Shown here piece by piece: positions 17,550 through 26,179 of a stretch of DNA of 64,000 bases. This stretch comes from Cohaesibacter sp. (GTDB lineage Bacteria > Pseudomonadota > Alphaproteobacteria > Rhizobiales > Cohaesibacteraceae). The stretch covers positions 124,001 to 188,000 of the forward strand of contig JAOAQZ010000019.1 of assembly GCA_025210795.1 (NCBI GenBank), in the 5' to 3' direction. A program made the translations under genes and the position numbers. Each line of letters starts with the position of its first letter. The stretch's first letter is position 1. A model generated the notes under the pieces. It searched no databases and was not told where the DNA came from. It saw only the letters and a list, made by a program, of their open reading frames with translations.

Positions 17550-17603
17550 CATCTTTCCCGGCCCTGTCTTTCGCTCTTTTCTCCCTTTTGCAGGATGCAC
17601 ACC

Positions 17604-18056
17604 ATGTCCACTCTTTTTGTTCAGACCTTGCCCCATTTTGGCGATCTTGACTTGCCACGCTATGAAAGCGAACAAGCGGCTGGCATGGACCTGCGCGCCG
17701 CCAATGAGGAAGGCTCTGCTATTGTGCTTCAATCCAATGGCGGGCGGGCGCTTATTCCGACCGGCCTTGCCATTGCTCTTGAACCCGGATTTGAAGCCCA
17801 GATCCGCCCACGCTCCGGCCTTGCCTATAAGCATGGCGTTACAGTTCTCAACGCTCCGGGTACCATCGACAGCGATTATCGCGGCGAAGTGAAGGTTCTC
17901 CTCATCAATCATTCCGACGAGGATTTTGTGATTGAGCGGGGCATGCGCATTGCTCAAATGGTCATCGCGCCGGTCATCCAAATACCAATGGTCAAGATTG
18001 ATAGCCTGAGTGATACGGACCGGGGTGCCGGAGGCTTTGGCTCTACCGGTCATTAG
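17604..18056 (+). CDS. dut: Deoxyuridine 5'-triphosphate nucleotidohydrolase (dUTPase)
   Basis: 150 aa from ATG 17604, 8 bases after AGGA; ATG 17595 is in frame but overlaps the ribosome-binding sequence. Hydrolyses dUTP to dUMP, keeping uracil out of DNA and feeding thymidylate synthesis. All five trimeric-dUTPase motifs are visible: [42 protein letters not shown] and [10 protein letters not shown]. Confidence 0.97.
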   Translation: MSTLFVQTLPHFGDLDLPRYESEQAAGMDLRAANEEGSAIVLQSNGGRALIPTGLAIALEPGFEAQIRPRSGLAYKHGVTVLNAPGTIDSDYRGEVKVLLINHSDEDFVIERGMRIAQMVIAPVIQIPMVKIDSLSDTDRGAGGFGSTGH

Positions 18057-18259
18057 GCCTCTTGCCCTCACTTATCTGTCACGAGCAGGCGACAAAAGAG
18101 AGACATGCACTAGAATAATTTTCTACGGCACTTGCCTCTATTTCATCTGTTTATGACAAAATGCCATAAACCACCTTGAATGCAGCGGTATTTTCTATTT
18201 TTCGCCTCAAGGTTGGAATGGCTTTTCTCGCAACAAGAGCAAAGACTTCCTACATTATT

Positions 18260-18277
18260 GTCAATCTGATTATTGAC
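18260..18277. promoter_or_regulatory. GTCAAT-N6-ATTGAC palindrome before cysK
   Basis: Perfect inverted hexamers separated by 6 bases, 17 bases before the cysK ATG and next to its ribosome-binding sequence (taagga). It has the symmetry of a dimeric repressor site. The regulator is unknown from this window. The rest of the 238-base gap 18057-18294 shows nothing else clear. Confidence 0.4.
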
Positions 18278-18294
18278 TTTGTAAGGATAGTTCC

Positions 18295-19263
18295 ATGGCT
18301 CATTCTCCCCTGCGCACCGAAGGTCGTGGCCGCATTTATGATTCCATCACCGACACCATTGGCAACACCCCACTGGTACGTCTTGATAAACTGGCAAAGG
18401 CCCATGGCGTAAAAGCCAATCTGTTGGCCAAGCTTGAGTTTTTCAATCCGCTGGCAAGCGTGAAAGACCGGATTGGCGTTGCCATGATTGACGCTATGGA
18501 AGCGGACGGCACAATCAGTGCAGGCAAAACCACCCTGATTGAGCCAACCTCCGGCAATACCGGTATCGCCCTTGCCTTTACCGCTGCTGCAAAAGGCTAT
18601 CGCCTTATTCTGGTCATGCCTGAAACCATGTCCATCGAACGGCGCAAGATGTTTGCCTTTCTGGGGGCCGAGCTTGAGCTGACCGAAGGTGCCAAAGGCA
18701 TGAAAGGCGCGATTGCACGGGCCGAAGAGCTGCTCTCAGAGATTGATGATGCGGTTATTCCCCAGCAATTCCAAAATCCGGCAAATCCGGCCATTCATGA
18801 AAACACAACCGCTAACGAGATCTGGAATGATACCGATGGCGGCATTGATGTTCTGATTTCCGGCATCGGGACCGGCGGAACCGTTACGGGTGTTGGCACA
18901 GCGCTTAAAGCCCGCAAATCTGATCTGCATGTCGTGGCGGTAGAGCCAACAGACAGCCCTGTTCTGTCTGGCGGTCAGCCCGGTCCACATAAAATTCAGG
19001 GCATTGGTGCAGGTTTTGTGCCCGATGTTCTCAATACCGAGGTTTATGACGAAGTTATCACCGTCGCCAACGAAGATGCCTTTGCCCATAGCCGCGAAAT
19101 GGCGCGGACAGAAGGCATTCCGGGCGGCATCTCCTCTGGTGCTGCGCTCAAAGCCGCCCTTGAAGTGGGCAAACGCGATGATATGGATGGCAAGACTATC
19201 GTTATCATTATTCCAAGCTTTGCCGAGCGCTATCTTTCAACTGCCCTGTTTGACGGCGTGTAA
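18295..19263 (+). CDS. cysK: Cysteine synthase A (O-acetylserine sulfhydrylase)
   Basis: 322 aa, PLP enzyme joining O-acetylserine and sulfide to make cysteine. The PLP lysine is in [11 protein letters not shown], the substrate loop is [13 protein letters not shown], the phosphate-binding glycine loop is [13 protein letters not shown], and SSGAAL is near the C-terminus. Length and motifs fit CysK rather than cystathionine beta-synthase. Single gene with its own palindromic leader and two hairpins downstream. Confidence 0.96.
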   Translation: MAHSPLRTEGRGRIYDSITDTIGNTPLVRLDKLAKAHGVKANLLAKLEFFNPLASVKDRIGVAMIDAMEADGTISAGKTTLIEPTSGNTGIALAFTAAAKGYRLILVMPETMSIERRKMFAFLGAELELTEGAKGMKGAIARAEELLSEIDDAVIPQQFQNPANPAIHENTTANEIWNDTDGGIDVLISGIGTGGTVTGVGTALKARKSDLHVVAVEPTDSPVLSGGQPGPHKIQGIGAGFVPDVLNTEVYDEVITVANEDAFAHSREMARTEGIPGGISSGAALKAALEVGKRDDMDGKTIVIIIPSFAERYLSTALFDGV

Positions 19264-19293
19264 GTGCCCCTTCTCCCCACAAACTGCAGTTTA

Positions 19294-19345
19294 GGGGCCT
19301 TACGGCCCCAAACAGAGGTCAGGCCTTGTGCCTGACCTTTCTATT
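19294..19345 (+). terminator. Tandem hairpins after cysK
   Basis: First hairpin ggggcc/ggcccc (19294-19309); second, aggtcaggc (19316-19324) with gcctgacct (19330-19338), perfect 9-bp stem, 5-base loop, followed by ttctattt. The second is the likely intrinsic terminator. Confidence 0.75.
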
Positions 19346-19412
19346 TGTAGCCTTTGTTTTTTCATCATTGGCTGGCATAGTCGGGACATGATGCATTGAT
19401 TGAGGCCATATT

Positions 19413-20162
19413 ATGCTTTTGTTCCTAACCCATCCCATAAGGCAGCTCTGCCTGTCGGTTTTCCCCTGCCTTCTTCTCCCCCTCATGCTTGCCCCCGCCA
19501 TTGCTGGCGATATTGCTGAATTTCGCAGCCATGGTTTTTCGCAAGACGGGCGCTATTTTTCCTTTGAAGAGTTCGGGCGACAGGATGGGTCGGGCTTTGC
19601 CTATTCCAATATCTATATTCTGGATCTGAAGGAAGACAAATGGATGCCCGATTCGCCTGTTCGGGTGTTGATCCGGAATGAAAGCGGGCCGGTTCTCAAG
19701 GCGCGTTTTGACGCTTTAAGCAAAGCTGCTCCCTTGCTGCAGCGCTACAATATCACCAATAGTGGTGTTCTGATGGCTGCCTCTCCTATTAATGAGGCAG
19801 GCAACAAGCACGAACTGGCCTTTAAATCCTCCATCCCGCCCAGTGCAGGCGGTGAGACCAAGCCCTATATTCTCTATCTCTCCCAATATGATCTTCCCGA
19901 CAGATTTAACTGCTACGATAATGGCAAGGTCAAGGGATTTCGCCTTGATATGACTTTGGGCAAGGGCGGGATTGGTATGGAGCTTTATGAAGATCGCTCA
20001 ATACCAAAATCACGCAACTGTCCGCTTGGCTATCAATTGGTCAGTGTTTATGCCCCCGATCGCTTTAACAACCACCCTTATGCGGTGGCTTTGGTGGGTG
20101 TTTTCAGCCGCGGATTTGAGGGGCCTGACTTTCGCTATATTGCTGTCTCCCTTAAGTTTTAG
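19413..20162 (+). CDS. DUF2259-type exported protein
   Basis: 249 aa. Signal peptide LCLSVFPCLLLPLMLAPAIAGD with AxA-like cleavage. The mature protein begins FRSHGFSQDGRYFSFEEFG with QDGSGFAYSNIYILDL, the conserved start of DUF2259 proteins found mostly in Rhizobiales; a single Cys pair (FNCYDN and RNCPLG) could form a disulfide. Function unknown. It stands alone; no clear plus-strand terminator follows. Confidence 0.75.
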   Translation: MLLFLTHPIRQLCLSVFPCLLLPLMLAPAIAGDIAEFRSHGFSQDGRYFSFEEFGRQDGSGFAYSNIYILDLKEDKWMPDSPVRVLIRNESGPVLKARFDALSKAAPLLQRYNITNSGVLMAASPINEAGNKHELAFKSSIPPSAGGETKPYILYLSQYDLPDRFNCYDNGKVKGFRLDMTLGKGGIGMELYEDRSIPKSRNCPLGYQLVSVYAPDRFNNHPYAVALVGVFSRGFEGPDFRYIAVSLKF

Positions 20163-20212
20163 GCATATCCCACTTGATTGATTTGGTAATCAGGCGCAAA
20201 GAGTTGCACGAA

Positions 20213-20270
20213 ATAAAAAGCCGGACGGGAGCCATGTTTTTTGTTGCTCTCTCAAGATATGGTCCGGCTT
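20213..20270 (-). terminator. Orphan minus-strand terminator-like hairpin
   Basis: aagccggac (20218-20226) pairs with gtccggctt (20262-20270), with an inner stem gggagc/gctctc. Read on the minus strand the stem runs straight into TTTTT-A-TTT (20213-20219), the form of an intrinsic terminator, yet no minus-strand gene lies to its right. It could end an antisense or small RNA started within the moeB-like gene. On the plus strand no T-run follows. Confidence 0.45.
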
Positions 20271-20293
20271 GGGGCGAATGATGAGTAAAGACG

Positions 20294-21043
20294 ATGCTGG
20301 ATGATCAGGAACTGGAACGCTATGCCCGCCATATTCTGCTGCGTGATGTGGGGGGTCCGGGGCAGCAAAGGCTGAAAGCTGCAAAGGTTTTGGTAATCGG
20401 TGCCGGTGGCCTGGGCTCACCAGTTCTTGCCTATTTGGCAGCGGCCGGTGTGGGCCCGTTGGGCGTGGTGGATGAAGATCATGTCTCATTGTCCAATCTT
20501 CAGCGCCAGATCATTCATGACAGTGATGCCCTTGATGTGCCAAAGGTTGAGAGCGCCCAAAAGACCCTTGCCCGCATCAACCCCCATGTAAACGTGCAGC
20601 CCCATCTCTTCCGTCTTGATGAAGAGACGGGCCTTGATCTGATCCGCGGCTATGATCTGGTGGTCGATGGGTCCGACAATTTTGACACGCGCTATCTGGT
20701 GGCTGATTTGTGCGAGGAAGCGGGTATTCCACTGGTAACCGCAGCTGTTGGCCTGTTTGACGGATCAATTACCACACTCAAACCTTACGCGAGCAATGAA
20801 AAGGGCGAGCTTAACCCGCGCTATCGGGATCTTTTTCCCAAAAAACCGGAAGCGGGTGCCATTCCCTCTTGTGCCGAGGCTGGTGTTCTTGGGGCACTTA
20901 CCGGAGTTATAGGCTCCCTGCAAGCGGTTGAAGTGATCAAGGAGCTTGTCGGGCTGGGTGAAGGGCTTGTGGGGCGCTTGCTCCTTTATGATTCCCGTGC
21001 GGCGCGATTTGAGACCATCCGTTACAGGCGACGAAAGGGCTAA
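20294..21043 (+). CDS. HesA/MoeB/ThiF family adenylyltransferase
   Basis: 249 aa, the length of E. coli MoeB. ATP-binding Rossmann fold GAGGLGSPVLAYLAAAG, the Arg finger in LSNLQRQIIHD, DGSDNFDTRYL, and the catalytic-Cys region PSCAEAGVLG followed by TGVIGSLQAVEVIK. MoeB and ThiF adenylate the C-terminal glycine of MoaD or ThiS. The two CxxC pairs that bind structural zinc in E. coli MoeB are missing: the first site reads RYRDLFPKKP and the C-terminus (RAARFETIRYRRRKG) has no Cys. Molybdopterin synthase activation is likely but not certain. Confidence 0.85.
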   Translation: MLDDQELERYARHILLRDVGGPGQQRLKAAKVLVIGAGGLGSPVLAYLAAAGVGPLGVVDEDHVSLSNLQRQIIHDSDALDVPKVESAQKTLARINPHVNVQPHLFRLDEETGLDLIRGYDLVVDGSDNFDTRYLVADLCEEAGIPLVTAAVGLFDGSITTLKPYASNEKGELNPRYRDLFPKKPEAGAIPSCAEAGVLGALTGVIGSLQAVEVIKELVGLGEGLVGRLLLYDSRAARFETIRYRRRKG

Positions 21044-21090
21044 TCTTTTGGCTCTGTCGCCAGATTTTAAGTTTTGCCTTCATCTTAAGG

Positions 21091-21115
21091 AAAGCCCCGT
21101 CTCGGGGCTTTTTTA
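21091..21115 (+). terminator. Intrinsic terminator after the moeB-like gene
   Basis: Arms aaagccccg (21091-21099) and cggggcttt (21103-21111), 3-base loop, then a T-run. A strong single-gene terminator. Confidence 0.88.
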
Positions 21116-21197
21116 TTGGCCTAATTTTTGTGATCTCAAGCAAAGGTTTTGAAGAAGCTTTCCCCCTCCCCCCTTGCCAGAGCAGCAGATTTATTTT

Positions 21198-21219
21198 ATG
21201 AAACTGACATCAGTTTCAT
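21198..21219. promoter_or_regulatory. 22-bp palindromic operator upstream of tetR operon
   Basis: ATGAAACTGA and TCAGTTTCAT are exact reverse complements separated by 2 bases. Size and symmetry match TetR-family operators, and the site lies 61 bases before the chosen start of the TetR gene. It probably mediates autoregulation of the three-gene operon. Confidence 0.7.
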
Positions 21220-21280
21220 TTTTATGCCTGAATTAATTCCCCTTGATTTTGGCATTTCCCATCATTCGGGATCCATAGAG

Positions 21281-21937
21281 ATGATCTATTCTTACGCAAA
21301 GATCTTGGCGGCGACCCTTCAAAGCGAAGCGGAACAGCTTAAAAAGCGAGAGCGGACCCGCATGCGGCTGCTTATTGCCGGTTGCCAGCTTCTTGATGAG
21401 CAAAGCCTCAGCCTTTTGACCATTTCTCAGATCTGTAAGCGTGCTGATATTGCTCAGGGCACCTTCTATCTGCATTTCAATGATCGCCATCATTTTGTCA
21501 GCAAGCTTTTGGGCGGCTTCATTGCCTTTTTGCAGCAGCAAATGCGCCTTGAAGCCCAAAGCGGGGCCGAGGACGGCATCCGCGCCACCACCGCTGCCTA
21601 TGTCTGGCTGTTTGAGGCCAATCTGGGGCTGATGAAATGCCTTGTTCATCATCTCGAAGATTTTCCCGAAACGCGGCAGGCCTTTCTCACCCTTAACAAG
21701 GAATGGGCGGACAGGGTTGCCAGCAGCACCAAGCGCAAATGGGCGGCGGATGATATGCCCGCTCCCTTTGGCGATGACGAGCTCCTGCGCCGTGCCTATG
21801 CCCTTGGCGGATTGGTGGACCAGTATCTAACGGCCCTGTTGCTGCACCGCGACCCCGTTCTTGATGATTTGTCGAAAGACCGGAGCTGCGTCATTTCCTC
21901 TTTGAGCGATATCTGGAAACAAGGATTAAAGCTATGA
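21281..21937 (+). CDS. TetR/AcrR family transcriptional regulator
   Basis: 218 aa from ATG 21281 (MIYSYAKIL); the frame is open to 21149 but a start there would put the palindrome inside the gene, and no good ribosome-binding site supports it. N-terminal TetR HTH: RTRMRLLIAGCQLLDEQSLS, then ISQICKRADIAQGTFYLHFN. The C-terminal ligand domain is helical and not assignable. Its stop overlaps the next ATG (ATGA), so it is co-translated with the CoA ligase, whose substrate or product CoA ester may be the inducer. Confidence 0.87.
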   Translation: MIYSYAKILAATLQSEAEQLKKRERTRMRLLIAGCQLLDEQSLSLLTISQICKRADIAQGTFYLHFNDRHHFVSKLLGGFIAFLQQQMRLEAQSGAEDGIRATTAAYVWLFEANLGLMKCLVHHLEDFPETRQAFLTLNKEWADRVASSTKRKWAADDMPAPFGDDELLRRAYALGGLVDQYLTALLLHRDPVLDDLSKDRSCVISSLSDIWKQGLKL

Positions 21938-23256
21938 CCTTGCTTGAGACTGCCGAATATCTATCCGGGCCAGACCTCTTTGCTTTTCAGCAAACAGCAT
22001 GGGAGACCCAAAGCGCCTATGTCTCAGATAGGTCCCCTTTTTATCAGCGACTTTGGCGAGGAAAAGCCGCGCCCAAAGATCTGCGTGCCCTTGAGGATTT
22101 GCCTTTCTCGGACAAAGCACAATTACGGCTCTCGCAGGCCGAGCATGGCCCTTTTGGCGATTATCTGGCGGCAGACCCTTCGGTGGTTAATCGTCTTCAT
22201 CGCACTTCAGGCACCACGGGGCAGGCCATGAATCTGGCGCTGTCGCGCCGGGACAGCACAATCACTGCCATTGTGGGCGGGCGCAGCCATCGGGCTTCGG
22301 GTCTTACCAAAGATCACAAAGTGGCTCACTGCCTTAATTACCAAATGTGGATGGGGGGCGTTACGGACCATCTGACCTTGGAAGAGACCGGCGCCATGGT
22401 CGTGCCTTTCGGGGTTGGAGGAACAGAGCTTCTTATTCGCACCATTCTGGAAGTAGGCATTGATGCCATTTCCTGCACACCCTCTTATCCTGCGGTTCTT
22501 GAGCGGGTGATTGCGGATAAATTTCCCGATCTAGCGCCTAAGGATCTTGGCCTGAAGCTTGGCCTTTTTGGCGGCGAGGCTGGCCTTGATGATCCCGCTT
22601 TTCGCACCCGATTGAAAGATGTTTGGGGATTTGAGCCGCGCAATGCCAATTTTGGTGTCTCGGATGTTTTCTCCAATTTTGCCAGCCAGTGCGCCCATGA
22701 TACGCGGCTGCATTTTCTGGGGCATGATGTTCTTTATCCCGAACTGATCGAGCCGGAAAGCGGACAAAATCTGCCCATGGAAGCTGGCCAGCATGGCGAA
22801 CTGGTGCTCACCCATTTGATCAAGGAGTGTCAGCCCCTTGTTCGCTTCCGCACCGGCGACATTATCGCTATCGACGAGACCGAGCCTTGCAGTTGCGGCA
22901 GAACGGGCATGAGATTTCGGGTCATCGGCCGCTCGGATGATATGGTCGTGGTGCGGGGATTGAATGTCTTTCCCACCCAGATTGCGGCGGTGCTGGGGTC
23001 GCTTGAGACTCTCTCAGGTGATTATCGCATCATTTTAGATGATCATCCCCCTTATGATTATCTGCCCGTCTCGGCCGAGCTTGCCAAAAATCAGCCACCG
23101 ACCGACAGCATGGACAAAGAGATTGAATTTCTTATCAAAAAACGCCTTGGCGTGACGGCGCGGGTTACTCTTGTGCCCCACGGCACCTTTCCCATTACTG
23201 AAGGTAAAACCCGTCGGGTGATCCGCAATGCAACAACAGGAGCCGGCCATGTCTGA
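21934..23256 (+). CDS. Phenylacetate-CoA ligase (PaaK)-like AMP-forming acyl-CoA ligase
   Basis: 440 aa, the length of PaaK proteins. Activates a carboxylic acid to its CoA thioester with ATP. Motifs: the P-loop LHRTSGTTGQAMNL, acyl-pocket region IDAISCTPSYPAVLERV, GGEAGLDDPAFRTRL, GELVLTHL, VRFRTGDI, a CSCGRTGMRFRVIGRSDD metal/hinge region and C-terminal TEGKTRRVIR with the catalytic Lys. Substrate specificity cannot be read; no paaABCDE genes are nearby, so phenylacetate is not implied. Overlaps tetR by 4 bases and the hydratase gene by 8. Confidence 0.86.
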   Translation: MTLLETAEYLSGPDLFAFQQTAWETQSAYVSDRSPFYQRLWRGKAAPKDLRALEDLPFSDKAQLRLSQAEHGPFGDYLAADPSVVNRLHRTSGTTGQAMNLALSRRDSTITAIVGGRSHRASGLTKDHKVAHCLNYQMWMGGVTDHLTLEETGAMVVPFGVGGTELLIRTILEVGIDAISCTPSYPAVLERVIADKFPDLAPKDLGLKLGLFGGEAGLDDPAFRTRLKDVWGFEPRNANFGVSDVFSNFASQCAHDTRLHFLGHDVLYPELIEPESGQNLPMEAGQHGELVLTHLIKECQPLVRFRTGDIIAIDETEPCSCGRTGMRFRVIGRSDDMVVVRGLNVFPTQIAAVLGSLETLSGDYRIILDDHPPYDYLPVSAELAKNQPPTDSMDKEIEFLIKKRLGVTARVTLVPHGTFPITEGKTRRVIRNATTGAGHV

Positions 23257-24010
23257 GTTTCACTATTCCACCGTTACCAGTAGCATCGTCGCTGACGGGG
23301 TGCGCCGCATCGCTCTGAACCGGCCAGAAGTGCTCAACGCCATGAATCCGGCCTTGATTGAGGATCTGGCGCTCGCCTTTGAAGATGCCAACAGCGACAA
23401 CGAGAGCCGGGCGCTTATCCTTACCGGTGCTGGCCGCGCCTTTTGCGCCGGAGATGACCGCAAGGCCCATAGCCACCCAGAAAGCGAGCAAGAGGCACGA
23501 CGCCTCACCCTTGCCATTCAGCGGGTCACGCGGGCGCTCTCGCTTGGCGAAAAACCCGTTGTCGGGGCCATTAACGGTTGGGCCGTTGGGGGCGGATTTG
23601 AATGGGCGATTAATTGCGATTTCCCCATTTGGGGCGAAAGTGCCAAGGGCTTCTTCCCTGAAGTCTCGCTCAATCTGTTTGTGACAGGTGGGGTAACATC
23701 CTTGTTGCCCGCCTTGGTGGGGCTTAACAAAGCACGCGAAATGCTCTTTTTGGGCGAGCGCTATACAGCAGAGCAATTGTTCGATATGGGCGTTGCCTGG
23801 CGGGTTGTAAAAGATGATACCCTGCAGGACGAAGCCCTGAACGTTGCCCAGCGCCTTGCCGATCTTCCCCCCTTATCTGTGCGTGCCATGAAGCGGGTGC
23901 TCAATCAGACGGCCTTTACCAATCTTTCCCAAGCCATGGATTGGGAAACCGAGGCGACAATTGCAGGCTTTATGGATCCTGAGACCACAAAGCGGCTGTC
24001 AGATTTCTAA
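23249..24010 (+). CDS. Enoyl-CoA hydratase/isomerase family protein
   Basis: 253 aa from ATG 23249 with AGGAG 5 bases upstream; the frame opens at 23228. Crotonase fold: RPEVLNAMNPALI, oxyanion-hole AGRAFCAGDD, NGWAVGGGFEWAINCDF and the second catalytic-acid region FFPEVSLNLFVTGG. It probably acts on the CoA ester made by the preceding ligase (hydration, isomerisation or ring hydrolysis). Last gene of the tetR operon, followed by a terminator. Confidence 0.88.
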   Translation: MSEFHYSTVTSSIVADGVRRIALNRPEVLNAMNPALIEDLALAFEDANSDNESRALILTGAGRAFCAGDDRKAHSHPESEQEARRLTLAIQRVTRALSLGEKPVVGAINGWAVGGGFEWAINCDFPIWGESAKGFFPEVSLNLFVTGGVTSLLPALVGLNKAREMLFLGERYTAEQLFDMGVAWRVVKDDTLQDEALNVAQRLADLPPLSVRAMKRVLNQTAFTNLSQAMDWETEATIAGFMDPETTKRLSDF

Positions 24011-24055
24011 CGGGCATTGATTTCGGGATTGAGAGACAACCCATTCACCATTAAA

Positions 24056-24090
24056 AAACCCGGCCTTGTAAATTCAGGCCGGGTTTCTTT
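24056..24090. terminator. Bidirectional terminator between convergent genes
   Basis: aaacccggcc (24056-24065) and ggccgggttt (24077-24086) form a perfect 10-bp stem with an 11-base loop. T-rich sequence follows on the plus strand, and the A-rich left flank gives U residues on the minus strand, so it can serve both the hydratase operon and the dehydrogenase gene. Confidence 0.82.
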
Positions 24091-24111
24091 AATTCAGCAA
24101 GAAGCAAGCTC

Positions 24112-25098
24112 TTACAACATGGACGGCAGAACGCGATCCGGCGGGCGGTGCCCGTCCATGAAGGTCTTGATATTGATGATGACTTTCTCGCCCATATCTG
24201 AGCGCCCTTCAATGGTGGCAGAGCCCATATGAGGGATCAGCACAACGCGATTGGACTGAGCCAGCTTTGGATTGACCGCAGGCTCATGCTCAAACACATC
24301 AAGGCCAGCACCGGCAATCTCTTCATTGATGATCATGCGGGCAAGAGCATTTTCATCAATCACTTCGCCGCGGGCGGTGTTGACGATATAGGCATCGGGG
24401 CGAATCAGTTTCAGGCGGCGGGCTGAGAGCAGATGATAGGTGCCCGGCGTATGGGGGCAATGGATGGAAATAACATCCATGCGCGCCAGCATCTGGTCAA
24501 GGCTTTCCCAATAGGTTGCTTCCAGCTCTCCCTCAATGGAGGACGAAAGGCGGCGACGGTTGTGATAATGCACCTGCATGCCAAAGGCTTTGGCGCGGCG
24601 GGCAACAGCCTGTCCGATGCGGCCCATACCAATGATGCCAAGGCGCTTGCCCCAGATACGATTGCCCAGCATCCAGGTTGGCGACCAGCCTTTCCAGCCA
24701 GCTGTTTCCATAACCGAAATGCCTTCCATCAGGCGACGTGGCACGGCCAGAATCAGGGCCATGGCCATGTCGGCTGTGTCTTCGGTGAGCACACCCGGGG
24801 TATTGGTTACGGTGATACCGCGCTTGTTGGCGGTTGCCACATCAATGTTATCAACACCATTGCCAAAATTGGCAATCAGCTTTAGCCGGTCACCTGCCTG
24901 AGAGATCACAGCCGAATCAATCCGGTCCGTCACGGTGGGGACCAGCACATCGGCTGTTTTCATCGCTTCGACCAACTCAGCCTGATTCATCGGCTTGTCT
25001 TCAACGTTCAAACGTGTATCAAAGAGTTCCCGCATACGGGTTTCCACACTATCGGGAAGCTTGCGGGTGACAACAACTGTCGGCTTGTTTTTCGCCAT
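24112..25098 (-). CDS. D-isomer-specific 2-hydroxyacid dehydrogenase (glyoxylate/hydroxypyruvate reductase-like)
   Basis: 328 aa. NAD(P)-linked reduction of 2-oxo acids. Rossmann motif GMGRIGQAVARRAKAFG, substrate-binding NFGNGVDNIDV, catalytic Arg in VNTARGEVID, Glu in FEHEPAVN and His in LIPHMGSAT. It resembles the GyaR/GhrB glyoxylate reductase branch. Monocistronic by context, divergent from the SH3 protein gene. Confidence 0.88.
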   Translation of the reverse strand: MAKNKPTVVVTRKLPDSVETRMRELFDTRLNVEDKPMNQAELVEAMKTADVLVPTVTDRIDSAVISQAGDRLKLIANFGNGVDNIDVATANKRGITVTNTPGVLTEDTADMAMALILAVPRRLMEGISVMETAGWKGWSPTWMLGNRIWGKRLGIIGMGRIGQAVARRAKAFGMQVHYHNRRRLSSSIEGELEATYWESLDQMLARMDVISIHCPHTPGTYHLLSARRLKLIRPDAYIVNTARGEVIDENALARMIINEEIAGAGLDVFEHEPAVNPKLAQSNRVVLIPHMGSATIEGRSDMGEKVIINIKTFMDGHRPPDRVLPSML

Positions 25099-25420
25099 AG
25101 GTTCGCCCTAATCATGCCTCAAATGATGGAACTCCACCCCTCGGCCAGGGAATTGAGGCTTGACGCTTTCCCAATCCGATTTTAAAGGGCAGGGCTTGAT
25201 CACTTGATCAGCTCTGTTCTTCTGCCGGGCACATAGCTGCGCCGCTTTTCTATCTCTAGCAAATGCTGGAGCGAAAGGTAAGGTCTGATTGGCTTGTTCC
25301 TTGGTCAAAGGTGCCGCAGGCGTGCAAAACACAATGCTGACGAGAATCAGTGCTGAAATTAAGTGATGATTTAAGGGTTTGGGCTAAGCTCCAGACAAGC
25401 GACAGAACATAAAGAAGCAA
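25099..25420. promoter_or_regulatory. Divergent intergenic region
   Basis: 322 bases between the dehydrogenase (minus) and the SH3 protein gene (plus). Short frames on both strands lack family similarity. I see an AT-rich patch near 25355-25380 that may hold the plus-strand promoter, and no clear palindrome. Confidence 0.4.
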
Positions 25421-25972
25421 ATGGCAAAAACAGGTTTTCATATGGTCAAACCCCTTATGGTGGTTTTGGGGCTCAGCCTTTTCGGGCTTTTGGCTGTGGG
25501 GCAGTTTGCCATGGCACAGGGCACCAGTATCGGGCCATCCGGCTATAAGGTGCCTCGTTTTGTCAGCCTCAAATCTGATCGGGTCAATGTACGCGGCGGC
25601 CCGACCACCGACCATAAGGTGAAGTGGATTTTCCGCCGGGCCGGTCTTCCTGTTGAGATTATTCAGGAATTTGAAAACTGGCGCCGCATTCGCGATTCCG
25701 AAGGCGAAGAGGGCTGGGTCTATCATTCCCTTCTCTCCGGTCGGCGCACAGCCCTGATCAGCCCATGGCAAAATGCAGGCACCATCGTGCCGCTTAGCAA
25801 AACAGCTGAAAGCGATGCCGCTCTTGCGCTTAATGCGCAGGTCAATGTGCTGGTTGATATCAAGCAATGCACCAAAGAAAACTGGTGCGAGGTCAGCGCG
25901 CAGGGGCAAAGCGGCTGGATCCGTGCCAATCTGCTGTGGGGCGTCTATCCCGATGAGGTCATCGAAGAATAG
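25421..25972 (+). CDS. Exported bacterial SH3 domain protein
   Basis: 183 aa. Signal peptide (MVKPLMVVLGLSLFGLLAVG, cleavage near FAMAQG; a second in-frame ATG at residue 8 is possible). The mature protein contains two SH3b-like repeats: RFVSLKSDRVNVRGGPTTDH with WRRIRDSEGEEGWVYHSLL, and a second one ending WCEVSAQGQSGWIRANLLWG. Such domains bind peptidoglycan or proteins in the periplasm. Common near 2-hydroxyacid dehydrogenase and irr in Rhizobiales as far as I recall; function unknown. Confidence 0.83.
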   Translation: MAKTGFHMVKPLMVVLGLSLFGLLAVGQFAMAQGTSIGPSGYKVPRFVSLKSDRVNVRGGPTTDHKVKWIFRRAGLPVEIIQEFENWRRIRDSEGEEGWVYHSLLSGRRTALISPWQNAGTIVPLSKTAESDAALALNAQVNVLVDIKQCTKENWCEVSAQGQSGWIRANLLWGVYPDEVIEE

Positions 25973-26179
25973 CCCTCATGGCTTCTTTGAGTGCCCTTCT
26001 TCGAGCTTTTGCAGCCTCACGCTTCGCGCAGCATTTATCCCAAAAACCGGCAACCCAAAGCGCAGATACGCCTTTGGAGCATCCGTCACATATCTTACTG
26101 TCAAATTATTTGATTGCTGCGCACTAGAGACTTGTCAGCACAATGAGGCCAAAGCAGCCTGACTTTGCGGGCGGCCTAC

